Of a stretch of 64,000 bases of DNA, positions 50,020-60,320 are shown piece by piece (within the stretch, counting starts at the first letter, position 1; each line of letters starts with the position of its first letter). A program made the position numbers and the translations under genes. Below the pieces are notes generated by a model. The model searched no databases. It saw only the letters and a program-made list of their open reading frames with translations, and was not told the origin of the DNA. Origin of the DNA: Cristatella mucedo (Eukaryota > Bryozoa > Phylactolaemata > Cristatellidae); the NCBI GenBank assembly GCA_009760855.2, contig WPIO01000177.1:392501-456500 (forward strand), given 5' to 3'.

Positions 50020-52256
50020 ATAATAATAATAATAATAACTCACTTGATAAAGCGCCTCAGAGAACTCAATCTCTCTCTAGGCGCTTTACATTTGCTGTAA
50101 AGTGAAATACAATTGAGTGGTAAGTAAAATCATACTTGAAAAAACAAACGAAATGAATAATATGGTTAGGGGTGACATGCACAGGGTCAGCATGCAAATG
50201 TGGTTAGTGGCAGCATGCACAGTGTCAGCACGTATAAGCACGTGAAGGACGAATCACAGGGACCCACTAAATGCTGTCCTAAATAGGTGTGTTTTAGGTT
50301 CCTTTTAAATGTGGTCAGGTCAGGGGATGTTCTGACGCAGGTCGGGAGGGAGTTCCAGGCTTTGGGAGCATATGAACTAAGTGCACGGTCTCCAAAGGAT
50401 TTAAGGTTTGTATGAGGTATTTGTAGACTGTTGGATTCCGAAAAGCAGGTGGTACGATGCTTGGCCTGATGGGGGAGTATATCTGAGAGATAGGCTGGAG
50501 CCATAGAATGAAGGGACCTAAAAGTGAGCGACAAAACCTTGAAGTCAATCCGTTTCTTGACTGGTAGCCAGTGCAGGTCGGCGAGAAGTGGAGTAATGTG
50601 GCAACTGCGACGCTCACGACAAACAAGCCTAGCTGCAGAGTTTTGCACCAGCTGCAATCGCCTGATCGCACATGCTGGTAGGCCAGTAAGCAGTGAGTTG
50701 CAGAAGTCGAGGCGGGATGTCACGAATGCATGGACCAACTTGGACGTGGTATCTTTATCTAAACAAGCCCGAATTTTAGCAATGTTATGAAGCTGAAAAT
50801 AGGTGGATTTGACTGTGGATCTGATATGGTCGTCTAACGAGAGGTCGCTTTGGAATATGACACCTAGATTTCGAGCTGATTCAACTGGAGATATGCTGGC
50901 AGAGCCAATTTTGAGAGTCAGCCTTTCCAATCTCTGGATCACACTGGGTTTGCCCATAACTAGTAAGTTAGTTTTATCATCGTTTAGTTTTAGAAAATTT
51001 GCTGCCATCCATGTGCGGATGTCATCAATGCATGCAGCAAGTGAGTTGAGAGAATTTGAGGTGCTCGAAGGCTGGGAGGGATCAAAGCAAAGGTACAACT
51101 GAGTGTCATCCGCATAGAAGTGAAAGCCTAGATTGTGCTTGGCAATCACATCAGCAAGAAGCCGAGTATAAACCGTGAAAAGAACCGGACCTAGCACAGA
51201 GCCCTGTGGTACTCCATATTTCAGAGGTACTTCAGACGATCTTTGTCCATTCAATACTCTGGAGTGTCCCACTGAGATAGGACCTGAACCACTGCAGAGC
51301 AGTGCCAGTGATGCCCAGGCGAGATGAGAGGCGCTCTAGAAGAACTTTGTGATCGATGGTATCAAAAGCTGCCGAAAGATCGAGCAAAAAAGCAGAGACA
51401 CTCTGCCCATGTCTGCATTCCTAAGTAGGTCGTTGTATACCCGAAGCAATGCTGACTCTGTGGAGTGATTAGCTCTGAAGCCAGACTGGAACATACTAGC
51501 ATGGTGTGAGGTTTCGATATAGGAGTTCAGCTGGTCTGCCACGACCCGTTCCAGTGTCTTTGATAGGAATGGTAGAATGGAGACTGGGCGGTAGTTGCTT
51601 AAGCTCTCTTGGTCTAGTGTAGCTTTCTTGAGAAGTGGCCTGACTACAGCTTTTTAGAAAGGTGCTGGGACATGACCTGAGGCTAATGACATATTAATGA
51701 TGTTGGTTATGCATGGCAGCAGCAGATCAATGCAACGTAGGAGCAGGACAGTGGGAATAGGGTCCAGTGGACTTGTTGTCTTCTTTGATTGAGATACGAA
51801 CTTTAGGACTAGATCACTAGTGACCTGCTTAAATGCAGACATTGAGGTGCAGCCAGGAACCGAGGAACAGCATTCTAGTGGGGATGTTGTCATCACAGGG
51901 ATGGATTCCCTGATCTTGTCTATCTTCTGCACAAAGAATCGAGAGAAGCGATCGGCTAGATCATCGCAAGGATCATCAGGTAAGGAGCTAATCTGGGAAC
52001 GTTTGAGGAGATGGTTTATTGTCGACATCAGCATTTTTGGATTGTGCATCTGTGATTCAACAATGTTTTTATAAAAACTAGACTTAGCCTTTGCTAGGAT
52101 CGATTGGTACGACCTACAGTAGTCTTCATATGCCTGTCGATGGACAGTTAGTACGGATCTTTTGTATCCTTTTTCAAGCTTTCGTTTAGTAGACTTGGCT
52201 AGTTTAATGTCTGTGGTAAACCATAGGCCGTCTGGGCGGGGGCACCCAGTGCGCTG
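50020..52256 (-). mobile_element. 5'-truncated L2-like LINE inserted in the Polinton
   Basis: About 2.24 kb on the minus strand with AAT tail, 3' hairpin and most of the RT (GVPQGSVLGPVLFT, FHFYADDTQLY). It is very close to the copy at 28.6-32.2 kb, without the solo LTR. Small deletions break the frame near 51250-51340, 51390 and 51655. The 5' end lies at about 52256, where Polinton coding resumes. Confidence 0.9.
50187..52256 (-). pseudogene. LINE reverse transcriptase remnant
   Basis: RT domain pieces in three frames: 52256-51654, 51542-51336 and 51272-50187. The active-site FYADD is present. The endonuclease is missing through 5' truncation. A stop at 51654-51656 comes from a single base change relative to the copy at 31.5 kb. 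Confidence 0.85.
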
Positions 52257-52677
52257 AACTAAGTAAAGCATATGAATCAACAATTGATAAGAAGAAAGAT
52301 TTACTTGATATTATTGGAGCGAAAACAACTGGTGGAATACCCAAACCAGCAAGAAGGATTGTGGAAAGCCTTAGTGAAAAAAATATTTCCAATGTTATTA
52401 CAGAGCTAGACAAAAAAAAAAAAGAAGTGTGAAAGAGCAAAGAGTTTTAGACTATTTAAGACCAAAAGTTGGCACAGGAATATAGATAATTCCATTAGTT
52501 ATAAAGAATGATTATGAAGTATTTGATAAGATTGTATTTTGGATACGTGAACTTGCTGCTGGAAATACTGGAGTAGTAAATTCTATTAGTGCTGCTGTTG
52601 ATTACCTTGCAAAATCTAGAAAAGTACCAAAGTCATATGTTGCTAAAATAGTAAACTTGTATATGATATATAGAAAA

Positions 52678-53642
52678 TGTCAGATCTTCTTGATGTAGCT
52701 AAGGATATTCTAAAAAATGTTGAATCAATCAAAAAAGATACCATTGCAGGTAAGTAAGGATACGTTTTTAACGTAACTGGAACTACTAATCCTATTAGAG
52801 TAAACATAAGTAACCCAATAAGACTTAAGAATAAAAAATGTAAGGCATGCTTCAAAAAGTTTGTTGGAACTAATTCTATTAAAAACATTACACCTGCAAA
52901 TAATACTTTTGTTTACAGACTTACATGCGGATCCGTTCAATTTGGAAGGATACCTCCTGGAATATATGCGGCTGTGTCTGATGATGTAAATATTGGCATT
53001 GCAGATACAATAAAAAATTCTATTGTGTTATCCGAAAATGATAAGTTTGTTTTAGGTATTGATACTGCTACTTCAAATTCTGGGATTACTATGCCTGCTG
53101 GGTTTACATTTGCTGCTGCTAAGTCTACCATAGCTCCATTACTTGGATTTACTGGAACTATTTATACAACTGATAAAACATTGCCATTAAATACATATGC
53201 TGCAGATCCTGGAAAGCAGTTCACACAAGTAGTTGTAGATCCTGGAGAGAAAATTACTTCAGAAAATGAAGTTTTTGTTTCTGACTTGAATTTAATTCTT
53301 ATAAACTGTAATTTGGTTGCTAGTGGAACAAGTTATATAAATAATATCGAAACACAAGCTCTAAGAAGTTTTGCTTATAATTTCTATCCTTGGGAACAAA
53401 TGGCGTATGAGCCTAACACTCTTGAATATCACAATATTGTTGGAGAATCTATTTCTGATATATTGATTACAATTACAGATCAAAATTTGAAAGTTTTAGA
53501 TTTTGGTTCGCAGGAGATTACTGTTGTAATAGAAATTATGGAAATATTATATAAGAATGTCAATAAGAATCACTGGGACTACCAGTTCAGATTCAAAGAC
53601 TCTTGTTCCTCCAATCGTATTAGGATCAGATTCTGGTTATAA
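52678..53642 (+). pseudogene. penton-like minor capsid protein 1
   Basis: It would form pentamers at the capsid vertices. The start at 52678 follows TGATATATAGAAA. An early in-frame TAA at 52756 and a shift before about 52930 break the N-terminal part; from 52974 the frame is open. Blocks such as LILINCNLVASGTSYINN, YNFYPWEQMAYEP and DILITITDQNLKVLDFG match the single jelly-roll penton proteins of Polintons. Its end overlaps the next gene, whose start codon is at 53557. Confidence 0.75.
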
Positions 53643-54411
53643 TAAAATAGGATTGCGTAGAGTTGAGTTTACGTATACAAACAGAATAATATCAAATGTC
53701 ATTACTGGAGTAAACGATATGCTTTGGTATAAAGCAAATATGACAGCTGCAGGCAACTTCTCAATTGCTATTCCAGAAGGATATTATGATAGTCAAAAGA
53801 TTGTTTATACATTAAATCTAGCATTATCAAATGTAAAACCAAGCATGCTCATCAATCTTGCAAAGAGAAATAGTACTGGAATTAGATTTAGTGTTGATTT
53901 AGATGATAAAGTAATAATGCAAATTGCCGGAGATTTTGTTGTATTACTCGGAACCAATTCGGGAATAATAAACTCTATTGGAGATACTTTAGGATTTAGT
54001 TCAAATTTGCAAGGCTCATTTGATGCTGCAATGGTTGGTGGAACACCATATAAAACTATAGAAAGAGAAATGTATTTCTCTGGTACTTATAAGGCTTGGA
54101 ATAAAATGAAATTGCCAGATAATTCTGGAGTAAAATGGATAAGTATTGATTGTGATCTTGTAGATCCTAGTAAGAATTGTGTTAAACATAAAAAAGAATT
54201 TTTAGAATAATCATCATCTCTATACTTAATTGATATTAATTATGTTAATCCAGGAGAAAAGGTTGACGTGCACATTCCAAATATTTTATTCTTTCCTACT
54301 CGTGGAGACATTGATGGCGTGAGTAGTATTAAAATTAGTTTAACAGATCAAAATAAAAATTCAATAAATACTATTACAGCTGTTACAGCTACAATGGAAA
54401 TTTCGAAATAA
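53557..54411 (+). pseudogene. penton-like minor capsid protein 2
   Basis: It starts after ATTATATAAGA inside the preceding gene. One in-frame TAA at 54208 splits an otherwise continuous frame that ends at about 54411. It has IGLRRVEFTYTNR, YTLNLALSNV and a C-terminal IKISLTDQNKNSI resembling the end of penton 1. I read the two as tandem paralogues with single jelly-roll folds. Two different vertex proteins, or one penton and one fibre-base protein, are both possible. Confidence 0.65.
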
Positions 54412-54417
54412 TCTAGG

Positions 54418-55052
54418 ATGGGTAGCTATGCCAGAATTGGTCATGGTAGGTTAACTGGTGGAAAATATCATGGTTCTGGTATACTTGATAAGATTATTGA
54501 TGGTGGTGGAAAAGCAGCGCCTGTACTTACTGGACTTTGAACATTGAACATTGAACATTGAAGCATGAACATTGCAAATAAAGGTATTGAAATGCATCAG
54601 GCTAGAAAATTAACTGAATTACAAACAAAGAAAGAAAAGATTGACCAGGAGTATTCTAATAAACGTAGAGACATTGATGATAAAGCTGGAGAGGAAAGAA
54701 AAAAGAAAGAACATGAGTATGAAATTGAAAAGCGAAAGAAAGAAGAAGATTATGATAGAAAGCTTAAAAAGAGATTGATCTTGAGATAAAACGAGCAATG
54801 CTTGACAAACTTAAACCAAAGAACAAAAAGAAATACAAGGCAAAGATGGAGGATTCTGAAACTGAGGATTATTCAGAAACTTTAAAGGAAAATGATCCTA
54901 AGGCATATAAAGAAATAGAAAGAGTTATAAGAGAAAAATCTGCTGTCTCTGCTATTATGCCTGCTCCAAGAGCTGATGGATATGGAGGATACATGGAAAA
55001 AATTGGTGCTGGCTTGTACATTCAGAATAAGAATTACATTTTTACTTTTTAA
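54418..55052 (+). pseudogene. glycine-rich and coiled-coil virion-type protein, broken
   Basis: A 40-residue frame (54418-54540) begins MGSYARIGHGRLTGGK and is Gly-rich with an amphipathic stretch. After three TTGAACA units (54541-54562) a Lys/Glu coiled-coil frame runs 54565-54789 and, after a shift near 54785, to 55052 ending with YGGYMEKIGAGLYIQN. Gly-rich ends flanking a coiled coil resemble minor virion proteins located next to the capsid gene. It may be one gene or two. Confidence 0.5.
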
Positions 55053-55064
55053 TATAGAGAAGAA

Positions 55065-56595
55065 ATGGCAAGTGCACCGATTGACTTGATACTCGAATTA
55101 GGCGATCCTAGCTTTCCTAATTATAAGATTAAAGATTATCAATACCGAGAGTTTTATCAGAGTAATGGAAATGAAACAGATAGTATTGCAAATAAACTAG
55201 TTACATTTTCTGTTCCTGGCGAGCAACAACTTTGTTATGTGCTGTCAGATGCTTATCTACTGTTTGAAGGACAATTGCAAGTTCAAACAGCTGCTGGTGG
55301 AAACCTATAAGCGCCTGCTAGAACTCTTGCTGCTGGATTTGTTAACAATGCTGGAGCATGGATGTTTAGCTCGATGAGAATCAGACTTGGTGCTGAAGAA
55401 ATAGAAAGCTATTCATTGAAAGAAGGCCCTGGTAGTGCATCAACTCTTATTGGGCACCTTACATATCCAAATTGGTGCAGAACAAACAGCAGAACGGAAG
55501 GACCTGCAACTGGATGGAAGAAAGATAAAGCAAGTTTATTTGATGATCTGTATACAGGCAGCAGTGCTTATGTTAGTCCAAATGCTTCTGCAGCAACTTC
55601 TAGTAATATTGGTTTTGCTTACAGAAGAGGTCTTTCGAGTGTCTTATCAGATAATTCAGGAACTTTTAGTATCTCACTCCCACTTTCAAGATTGTCTGGA
55701 TTTTGTGCAGATATGAATAAGATTCTTTATAATATCCCATTTACACTTGAGATGACACGAGTTGGTGGAAGTGACTTTGATGCTATTATGACTGGTACAT
55801 CAGGAGCTGCTGCTAATACTAATTCAATTACATCTAGAGGTGCTGCTGGTGCTGCTAATGATGGGCTTTGGAATGCGTTTAAGATTAATATGTCAAAAAT
55901 GAGGCTTGGTGGTTCCTTGTGTTACTCCTAAAGAAAGTATTCAAAGAGCACTTGCAGATGTATCAAGTGAGAGAGCAAAGAAAATTAGACTTAATTACAG
56001 AGTCAGACGTTATGAAAATATGACACTGACTAATTTCAACCAAGGTCTAAAATATACTAGAACTCTATCTGTACAAAATTCTATTGATAAAGTTAGGTGG
56101 TTGATTGTTGCTGCGCAAAACACAAACAAATATAATGATTATACTGGAAATCCTTGCACATACAATCATTGTGATATTAAAAATGTGACTGTGCTTGCTA
56201 ATGGTTCAAAGCAATATCCTACTGTTGTTAGAAGTAGTTATCCAAAAGACGGAAAATGTTCTACTGCAAATCTAGATTTTACTCAATTCAGAAAGCAATA
56301 TCTTGGATTAAATGAAGTTACAGAGCCAGTTGGTGTAACTTTTCCAGAATGGCTAATGCTATACCCAATTCTTGTTGTTAATCTCCAATACAATGATGAA
56401 CCTTTAAGAATCACTTCAAAACTTGATGTAAGCATTGAGTTCAACTCTCAAATACCAAATGCCAATCCTGCTACAAACATTAGGATTCACTATTTAACTA
56501 TCTGCGAGAACACTGCCGAACTTACTTCTAATGGTAATGGTTCACCATTTACCTGTAGTAAAGGAACATTTGTATATGATGGAACTGACATTTAA
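55065..56595 (+). pseudogene. major capsid protein (double jelly-roll)
   Basis: About 510 codons starting after AATATAGAGAAGAA. It has an in-frame TAA at 55308 and a frameshift near 55905. Blocks include IKDYQYREFYQ, WMFSSMRIRLGAEEIES (jelly-roll 1), YNIPFTLEMTRVGG, then KIRLNYRVRRYENM and VTFPEWLMLYPILVVN (jelly-roll 2). Length, position after penton genes and two-domain layout match Polinton/adintovirus major capsid proteins, which form the pseudo-hexameric shell. Two lesions make it non-functional. Confidence 0.85.
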
Positions 56596-56617
56596 AAAAA
56601 TTTAAACCAGAAATATA

Positions 56618-57304
56618 ATGAATAAATTTGATTTTGTGCAAGGTTCAGATGAGTGGAAAAAATCAATGTCATTGAATATTGGAGGATCAGAGGTTTACTC
56701 AGTGCTTGGGAATGATCTAGTATTTGGAGATCAGACTGAAACTGATATAGAATTAATTGCAAATAGAAAACTAAAAAAATACATTGCTAATAATTCTAGT
56801 ATGAGATTTCCTCTAATGTTGTTTGGAAAAGTATTTGAGCCTATTACCGCTAAGTTTTTAGAAATGAAACTTAAAGTAAAACTTGATAACGCAAACGATT
56901 GTTTTAGTAGTGATGATGTATACAAATATTCTCCTGCTGGTATAATAGACAGCAATACTCTAGTAGAAATAAAAGGCTTATGGAGCAGGAATATCATTGA
57001 TGATTTTATACCAAAACAATATCATGCGCAGTGTTTACTATGCTTACATGTTTTAAAACTTAGTGAATGCTTTTACTCAGAGTTTGAGATTTTTGTTCCT
57101 GGATTGAATTGTGAAGAACCTCCGTCAGATTATGTAGCAGCTGGAAATGTAAGAATTCCTAATACTGATTTCGATATGCCAATTAGAGAACCAATTTTTA
57201 TGCTATTACTTAAAGATGAAAAGTATTTTGATTTTGAGTTTGATATTATAAGCAAATATGGCAGATTTAATAATAAGAAAGCAAATGGATATGATTTAAA
57301 GTAA
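56618..57304 (+). CDS. YqaJ-like PD-(D/E)xK exonuclease, 228 residues
   Basis: An intact frame after AAATATA. The N-terminal FVQGSDEWKKSMSLNIGGSE matches the YqaJ/lambda-exonuclease entry motif. LMLFGKVFEPITAKFLE supplies the helix with Glu, AGIIDSNTLVEIKG the Asp and Glu-x-Lys, and QYHAQCLLCLHVL the Gln-rich helix. All key residues are visible. Such enzymes chew one strand at DNA ends for recombination. Related codons seem to continue in the same frame after the TAA to about 57429 (DDPCRFSRIVPIVKE), so the stop may itself be a late mutation. Confidence 0.75.
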   Translation: MNKFDFVQGSDEWKKSMSLNIGGSEVYSVLGNDLVFGDQTETDIELIANRKLKKYIANNSSMRFPLMLFGKVFEPITAKFLEMKLKVKLDNANDCFSSDDVYKYSPAGIIDSNTLVEIKGLWSRNIIDDFIPKQYHAQCLLCLHVLKLSECFYSEFEIFVPGLNCEEPPSDYVAAGNVRIPNTDFDMPIREPIFMLLLKDEKYFDFEFDIISKYGRFNNKKANGYDLK

Positions 57305-57429
57305 TATATAAGAAGATGTTTGATTCAAGTAGTCAAAGAAGATGATCCTTGCAGATTTTCGAGAATAGTGCCAATTGTTAAAGAAGTGTTAGATAGATCA
57401 AAGATTTTAATTATTAATTATATAGATTA
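57305..57429 (+). other. possible C-terminal extension of the exonuclease
   Basis: An open stretch in the same frame as the exonuclease, ending TAG at about 57427-57429. It also contains ATATATAAGAAGATG, a possible start motif, so it could be a separate small gene with a shifted frame. Confidence 0.35.
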
Positions 57430-57455
57430 GTCGACGACATCATTGCAATGACCAC

Positions 57456-58286
57456 GTGAGTAGAATAAATGGTTATATTCTGTCAGACCTTGATGCAAAT
57501 GGAAATAGAATTATTAATATGAGAGATCCTGTGAATGGTGGTGATGTTGTAACAAAAGCATATGCAGATGCAAACTTTATTGTAAATAGTGGCACTTCTT
57601 TAAATTTACAGAACAGACTAATTACAAATCTTGCTCCAGGAGTTAATCCAACAGATGCTGTTCATGTAAGTCAAGTATCTAATTATGTCAAAAAATCTGG
57701 AGATACAATGACTGGAGATTTAAATATGAATAGTTTTGCTATTACTTCTACATACTGGAATTCTACTGTTACTACACCAACAGTTCTTCCTGATGATTTT
57801 TGTGTTACTTAGGGAGGATTAAAGCGAGATGTGTTACTGAAGAATTCTCCTGCTACAACAAATATGAATATGAATAATAACTCCATAATTAATGTTGCTG
57901 AACCTGTTAGTTCTTCAGATGCTGCGACAAAGTCATATGTTGACAGAACTGTTAAAAAAATAACAGAAGTCGTTGTACTTACATTAAATCCTAGAGCGAT
58001 GAATTCTATTATTAATATTTCTACTGCATACTCTTGGAAAAATAAGAATAGTCCACCTATTATAATACTTAGTGCTATGGTAGTTGGATCGTCTAATTGT
58101 ATACAATTAAGACCTAGCAGTGATACGACAATAGTATCTGGAGCTATACGCGCAATTAATACTTCTTCTAGTGGTACAGATTTTAAGTATTACGCTTATT
58201 TTAATAGATTGCCTGCTGATAATTATTATACTGATAACCTAGAAAAAATGAAAGTTAATCTTTTAATTTCTTACATAAGTACCTGA
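57456..58286 (+). pseudogene. tail-fibre-like repeat protein (right copy)
   Basis: The reading starts near SRINGYILSDLDANGN; the first in-frame start-like codon is GTG at 57456, and a nearby ATG at 57449 is out of frame. Repeat blocks: IINMRDPVNGGDVVTKAYAD, ITNLAPGVNPTDAVHVSQV, SGDTMTGDLNMNSF and IINVAEPVSSSDAATKSYVD. One in-frame TAG at 57810. The C-terminal 90 residues form a beta-type end domain. It is a paralogue of the minus-strand cluster at 42.3-44.6 kb. Confidence 0.7.
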
Positions 58287-58451
58287 GAAGTACAAATGGA
58301 CAAGTAATACAATTAATTCTTTTAATTTAGTTGCTTTGCGCTTACCTTTTATTAATGGGAACAGTTTTGCAATATGCATTATTGATTCGTGTTCTAAACA
58401 ATGATGAATGCAGAACAACTCGGAACACCTTTTTTTTAAAGTGTTTCTTTG

Positions 58452-58709
58452 CTAAGCAGTATATCTTTGTAGTCTTTGTTTAGAATATATTTTCCTTGCA
58501 TAATAACAATCAGCACAAATGATTATTTTGTTGTTTCTTAAAATACCACAATCAAATTCTGTTTCTGTACTATCTAAATTACAGATACCGCAACGCATTT
58601 CATACTTTAACTTTGGCCTTCGCTTAACCTTTTTGCAAACTGGATGACCTGACTCTAGGTATTCAATTTCGCTAAACGATGTCGAACAGCTTTCACAAAA
58701 TATTTCCAT
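58452..58709 (-). CDS. small multi-cysteine zinc-binding protein, 85 residues
   Basis: Intact, starting MEIFCESCSTSF. Pairs CESC, CGIC and CADC, plus single Cys residues, suggest two zinc knuckles. A start of the same style (MEIYCLKC) opens the gene at 48335, so the two may be distant paralogues. Its start codon is 9 bp from the integrase start on the other strand. Role unknown. Confidence 0.65.
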   Translation of the reverse strand: MEIFCESCSTSFSEIEYLESGHPVCKKVKRRPKLKYEMRCGICNLDSTETEFDCGILRNNKIIICADCYYARKIYSKQRLQRYTA

Positions 58710-58718
58710 TTCTATAGA
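58710..58718. promoter_or_regulatory. 9-bp palindromic bidirectional start region
   Basis: TTCTATAGA separates the start codon of the zinc protein (-) from that of the integrase (+). TCTATAGA is a perfect palindrome, giving both genes the same ATAGA(A)ATG context. Confidence 0.65.
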
Positions 58719-59474
58719 ATGTCATTTTTAACTCTAAATGAAAGAAAAAAGGAAGGGAAATTTAATCCTGACTCTGATATAAGCCAGATATTCAAGCCAA
58801 GGCCGAGAGTAATTCCAAAAGGTTTCTTTGATACAGCTAAACCTAATGAAAGTCATCAAGCAGATATTTTGTATATGCCAAATGATTTTGGATACAAATA
58901 TGCTTTGAGTGTTATTGATGTTGCTAGCAGATATAAAGAGTCAAGACCACTTAAAACAAAGTCTTCTAAAGAAGTAACACAAGCTATAACAGATATTTAT
59001 ACAAAAAGTTTATTGAAGTGGCCAAAGACGATAACAGTAGATCCTGGGACTGATTTTAAAGGAGAATTCGCTAAAGAAATGAAAAGACGTGAAACACAAG
59101 TTATAGGAGCTAGAAGTAAAAAGAATGTTGCACTTGTTGAAAGAATGAATAGAACTGTAGCAGAAAGAGCCTTTATTGCACAATATGAAAAAGAATTAGA
59201 AAACATTAATAATGGAGATTTCACTAGAAATAAAGAATGGATTTATAATTTACCAAAGATTATTGATTATCTAAATAATAGCGATACAAGATCAATTGGT
59301 GAAGAACCTGTAAAGGCGATAAAAAAAAGAATCTGTAAAATTAAATATACCAAAATATCATAGAAAAGTGGAGAACAGGAAAAATTGTTAGAACTTCGAA
59401 CAACTGTTGGATATTTACTAGAACCTGGTGAAGGAGAAGATGAAAAAAGGAGAAGAGCTACAGAACCGATATGA
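58719..59474 (+). pseudogene. retroviral-type (rve) integrase
   Basis: The enzyme would insert the linear genome into host DNA. The first 214 codons are open: the first Asp in HQADILYMP, the second in VDPGTDFKGEF, the Glu in VALVERMNRTVAE, giving a DDE triad. YALSVIDVASRYKESRPL is the typical strand 1-2 block. A slip in the A-run near 59317-59325 moves the C-terminal part into another frame that ends at about 59474 (RRRATEPI). No chromodomain is seen. An N-terminal HHCC finger is not evident. The adjacent inverted repeats fit its activity. Confidence 0.88.
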
Positions 59475-59583
59475 AGTTTGACTAAACATAATTTTGTTAA
59501 AATAATCGTATTGAAAAAACAATTGGTTAGATATTTCGTAAATGATGTTAAAAAAAGTTTTATTAGAGAAGAACTGCAAATTG

Positions 59584-60015
59584 TTAAACAGGACTAATTT
59601 CTGTTTGTGAGCGTCGTTCTATAAGATTGTCAAACTCTTCTATTGTAACTACTTCATCAGATAAAGTATTAGCTATTTTTGAAATACCCTAAACCCTAAA
59701 CCCTAAACCCTAAACCCTAAACTCTGTATTAGAATCAAGAGTAAATCTTTTTCTTTTATCTATTTCAACTAAAGCACCATCAACTGCCATTAGCATTGCT
59801 GTTAGCGCTGAGAAAGCTGAGACTGCATTAGTTATTTCAGGATGTGCATGAACATGTGTTGTAGAAACTGTAACTCCTAAAGCTGCTATTATATTTACTA
59901 TTTTAATTATACATCTTACTCTTGTTAAATTTGTTAGACATGATCTAACTTTAACGCTATATGCAACTACCTCATCATATCTTTGAAGAGCAAAATTGTT
60001 TCTTAGATCTGCCAT
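59584..60015 (-). pseudogene. small membrane-like protein interrupted by telomere-type repeats
   Basis: It starts at 60015 after ATTATAGGAAA (MADLRNNFALQRYDEV). It contains a hydrophobic stretch IVNIIAALGVTVS and a second one SAFSALTAMLMAV. The frame is broken at 59686-59720 by five ACCCTAA units; coding resumes beyond them (KIANTLSDEVVTIEEFDN) to TAA at 59584-59586. Function unknown. Confidence 0.6.
59686..59720. repeat. five perfect ACCCTAA units (TTTAGGG-type telomere repeat)
   Basis: Thirty-five bases of (ACCCTAA)5 sit inside a coding frame. Codons on each side would join cleanly without them, so they were inserted later. Confidence 0.9.
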
Positions 60016-60039
60016 TTTCCTATAATTATTGAAAGTTTT

Positions 60040-60270
60040 TCAAACCCATCCTGGATATAAATCTTCATACTCATCAATATGATCAACAAAAACTTCACCC
60101 ATCACACATGAGTCTCTGCAAAGGTAATAAATTAATTCTTCTAATTGGTCAGTACTCTTTGGATGTCTAGGTTTCAATCCACCAGATTTCTCAATAGCAG
60201 CAACCTTCAGTCTTCGAATATAGTCTTGATATTTTTCACCAATTTGCCTATTATATTTTTCATCACTCAT
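60040..60270 (-). CDS. small unknown protein, 76 residues
   Basis: It starts MSDEKYNRQIGEKYQ at 60270 after TATATATAGAA and ends at 60040. It is charged, helical in look and intact. It is the last gene before the right inverted repeat. Not recognised. A longer in-frame start at 60351 would lie inside the inverted repeat and is unlikely. Confidence 0.55.
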   Translation of the reverse strand: MSDEKYNRQIGEKYQDYIRRLKVAAIEKSGGLKPRHPKSTDQLEELIYYLCRDSCVMGEVFVDHIDEYEDLYPGWV

Positions 60271-60320
60271 TTCTATATATAAATAAAAAAAGATGTTTAA
60301 ATTAAAATTTTTTTTACTCC

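Larger units (their letters stand above)
48895..52680 (+). pseudogene. large coiled-coil virion-type protein split by two LINEs
   Basis: It starts after AGATATAGTAAA. The first frame (48895-49371) is Lys/Glu/Gln-rich and helical (MFNGKIYSSGKKPYIGSVQE). It shifts near 49370, continues to about 49500, is cut by a LINE, resumes at about 49851-50020, is cut by a second LINE, and resumes at about 52257-52440 and, after another break, to about 52675 (PKSYVAKIVNLY). Such long helical genes are common in Polintons but unnamed. No enzyme motif seen. Confidence 0.6.

Noticed and set aside
54538-54562. TTGAACA triple repeat as a regulatory site
   Set aside because: Short slippage-type repeat; more likely the cause of the local frame disruption.
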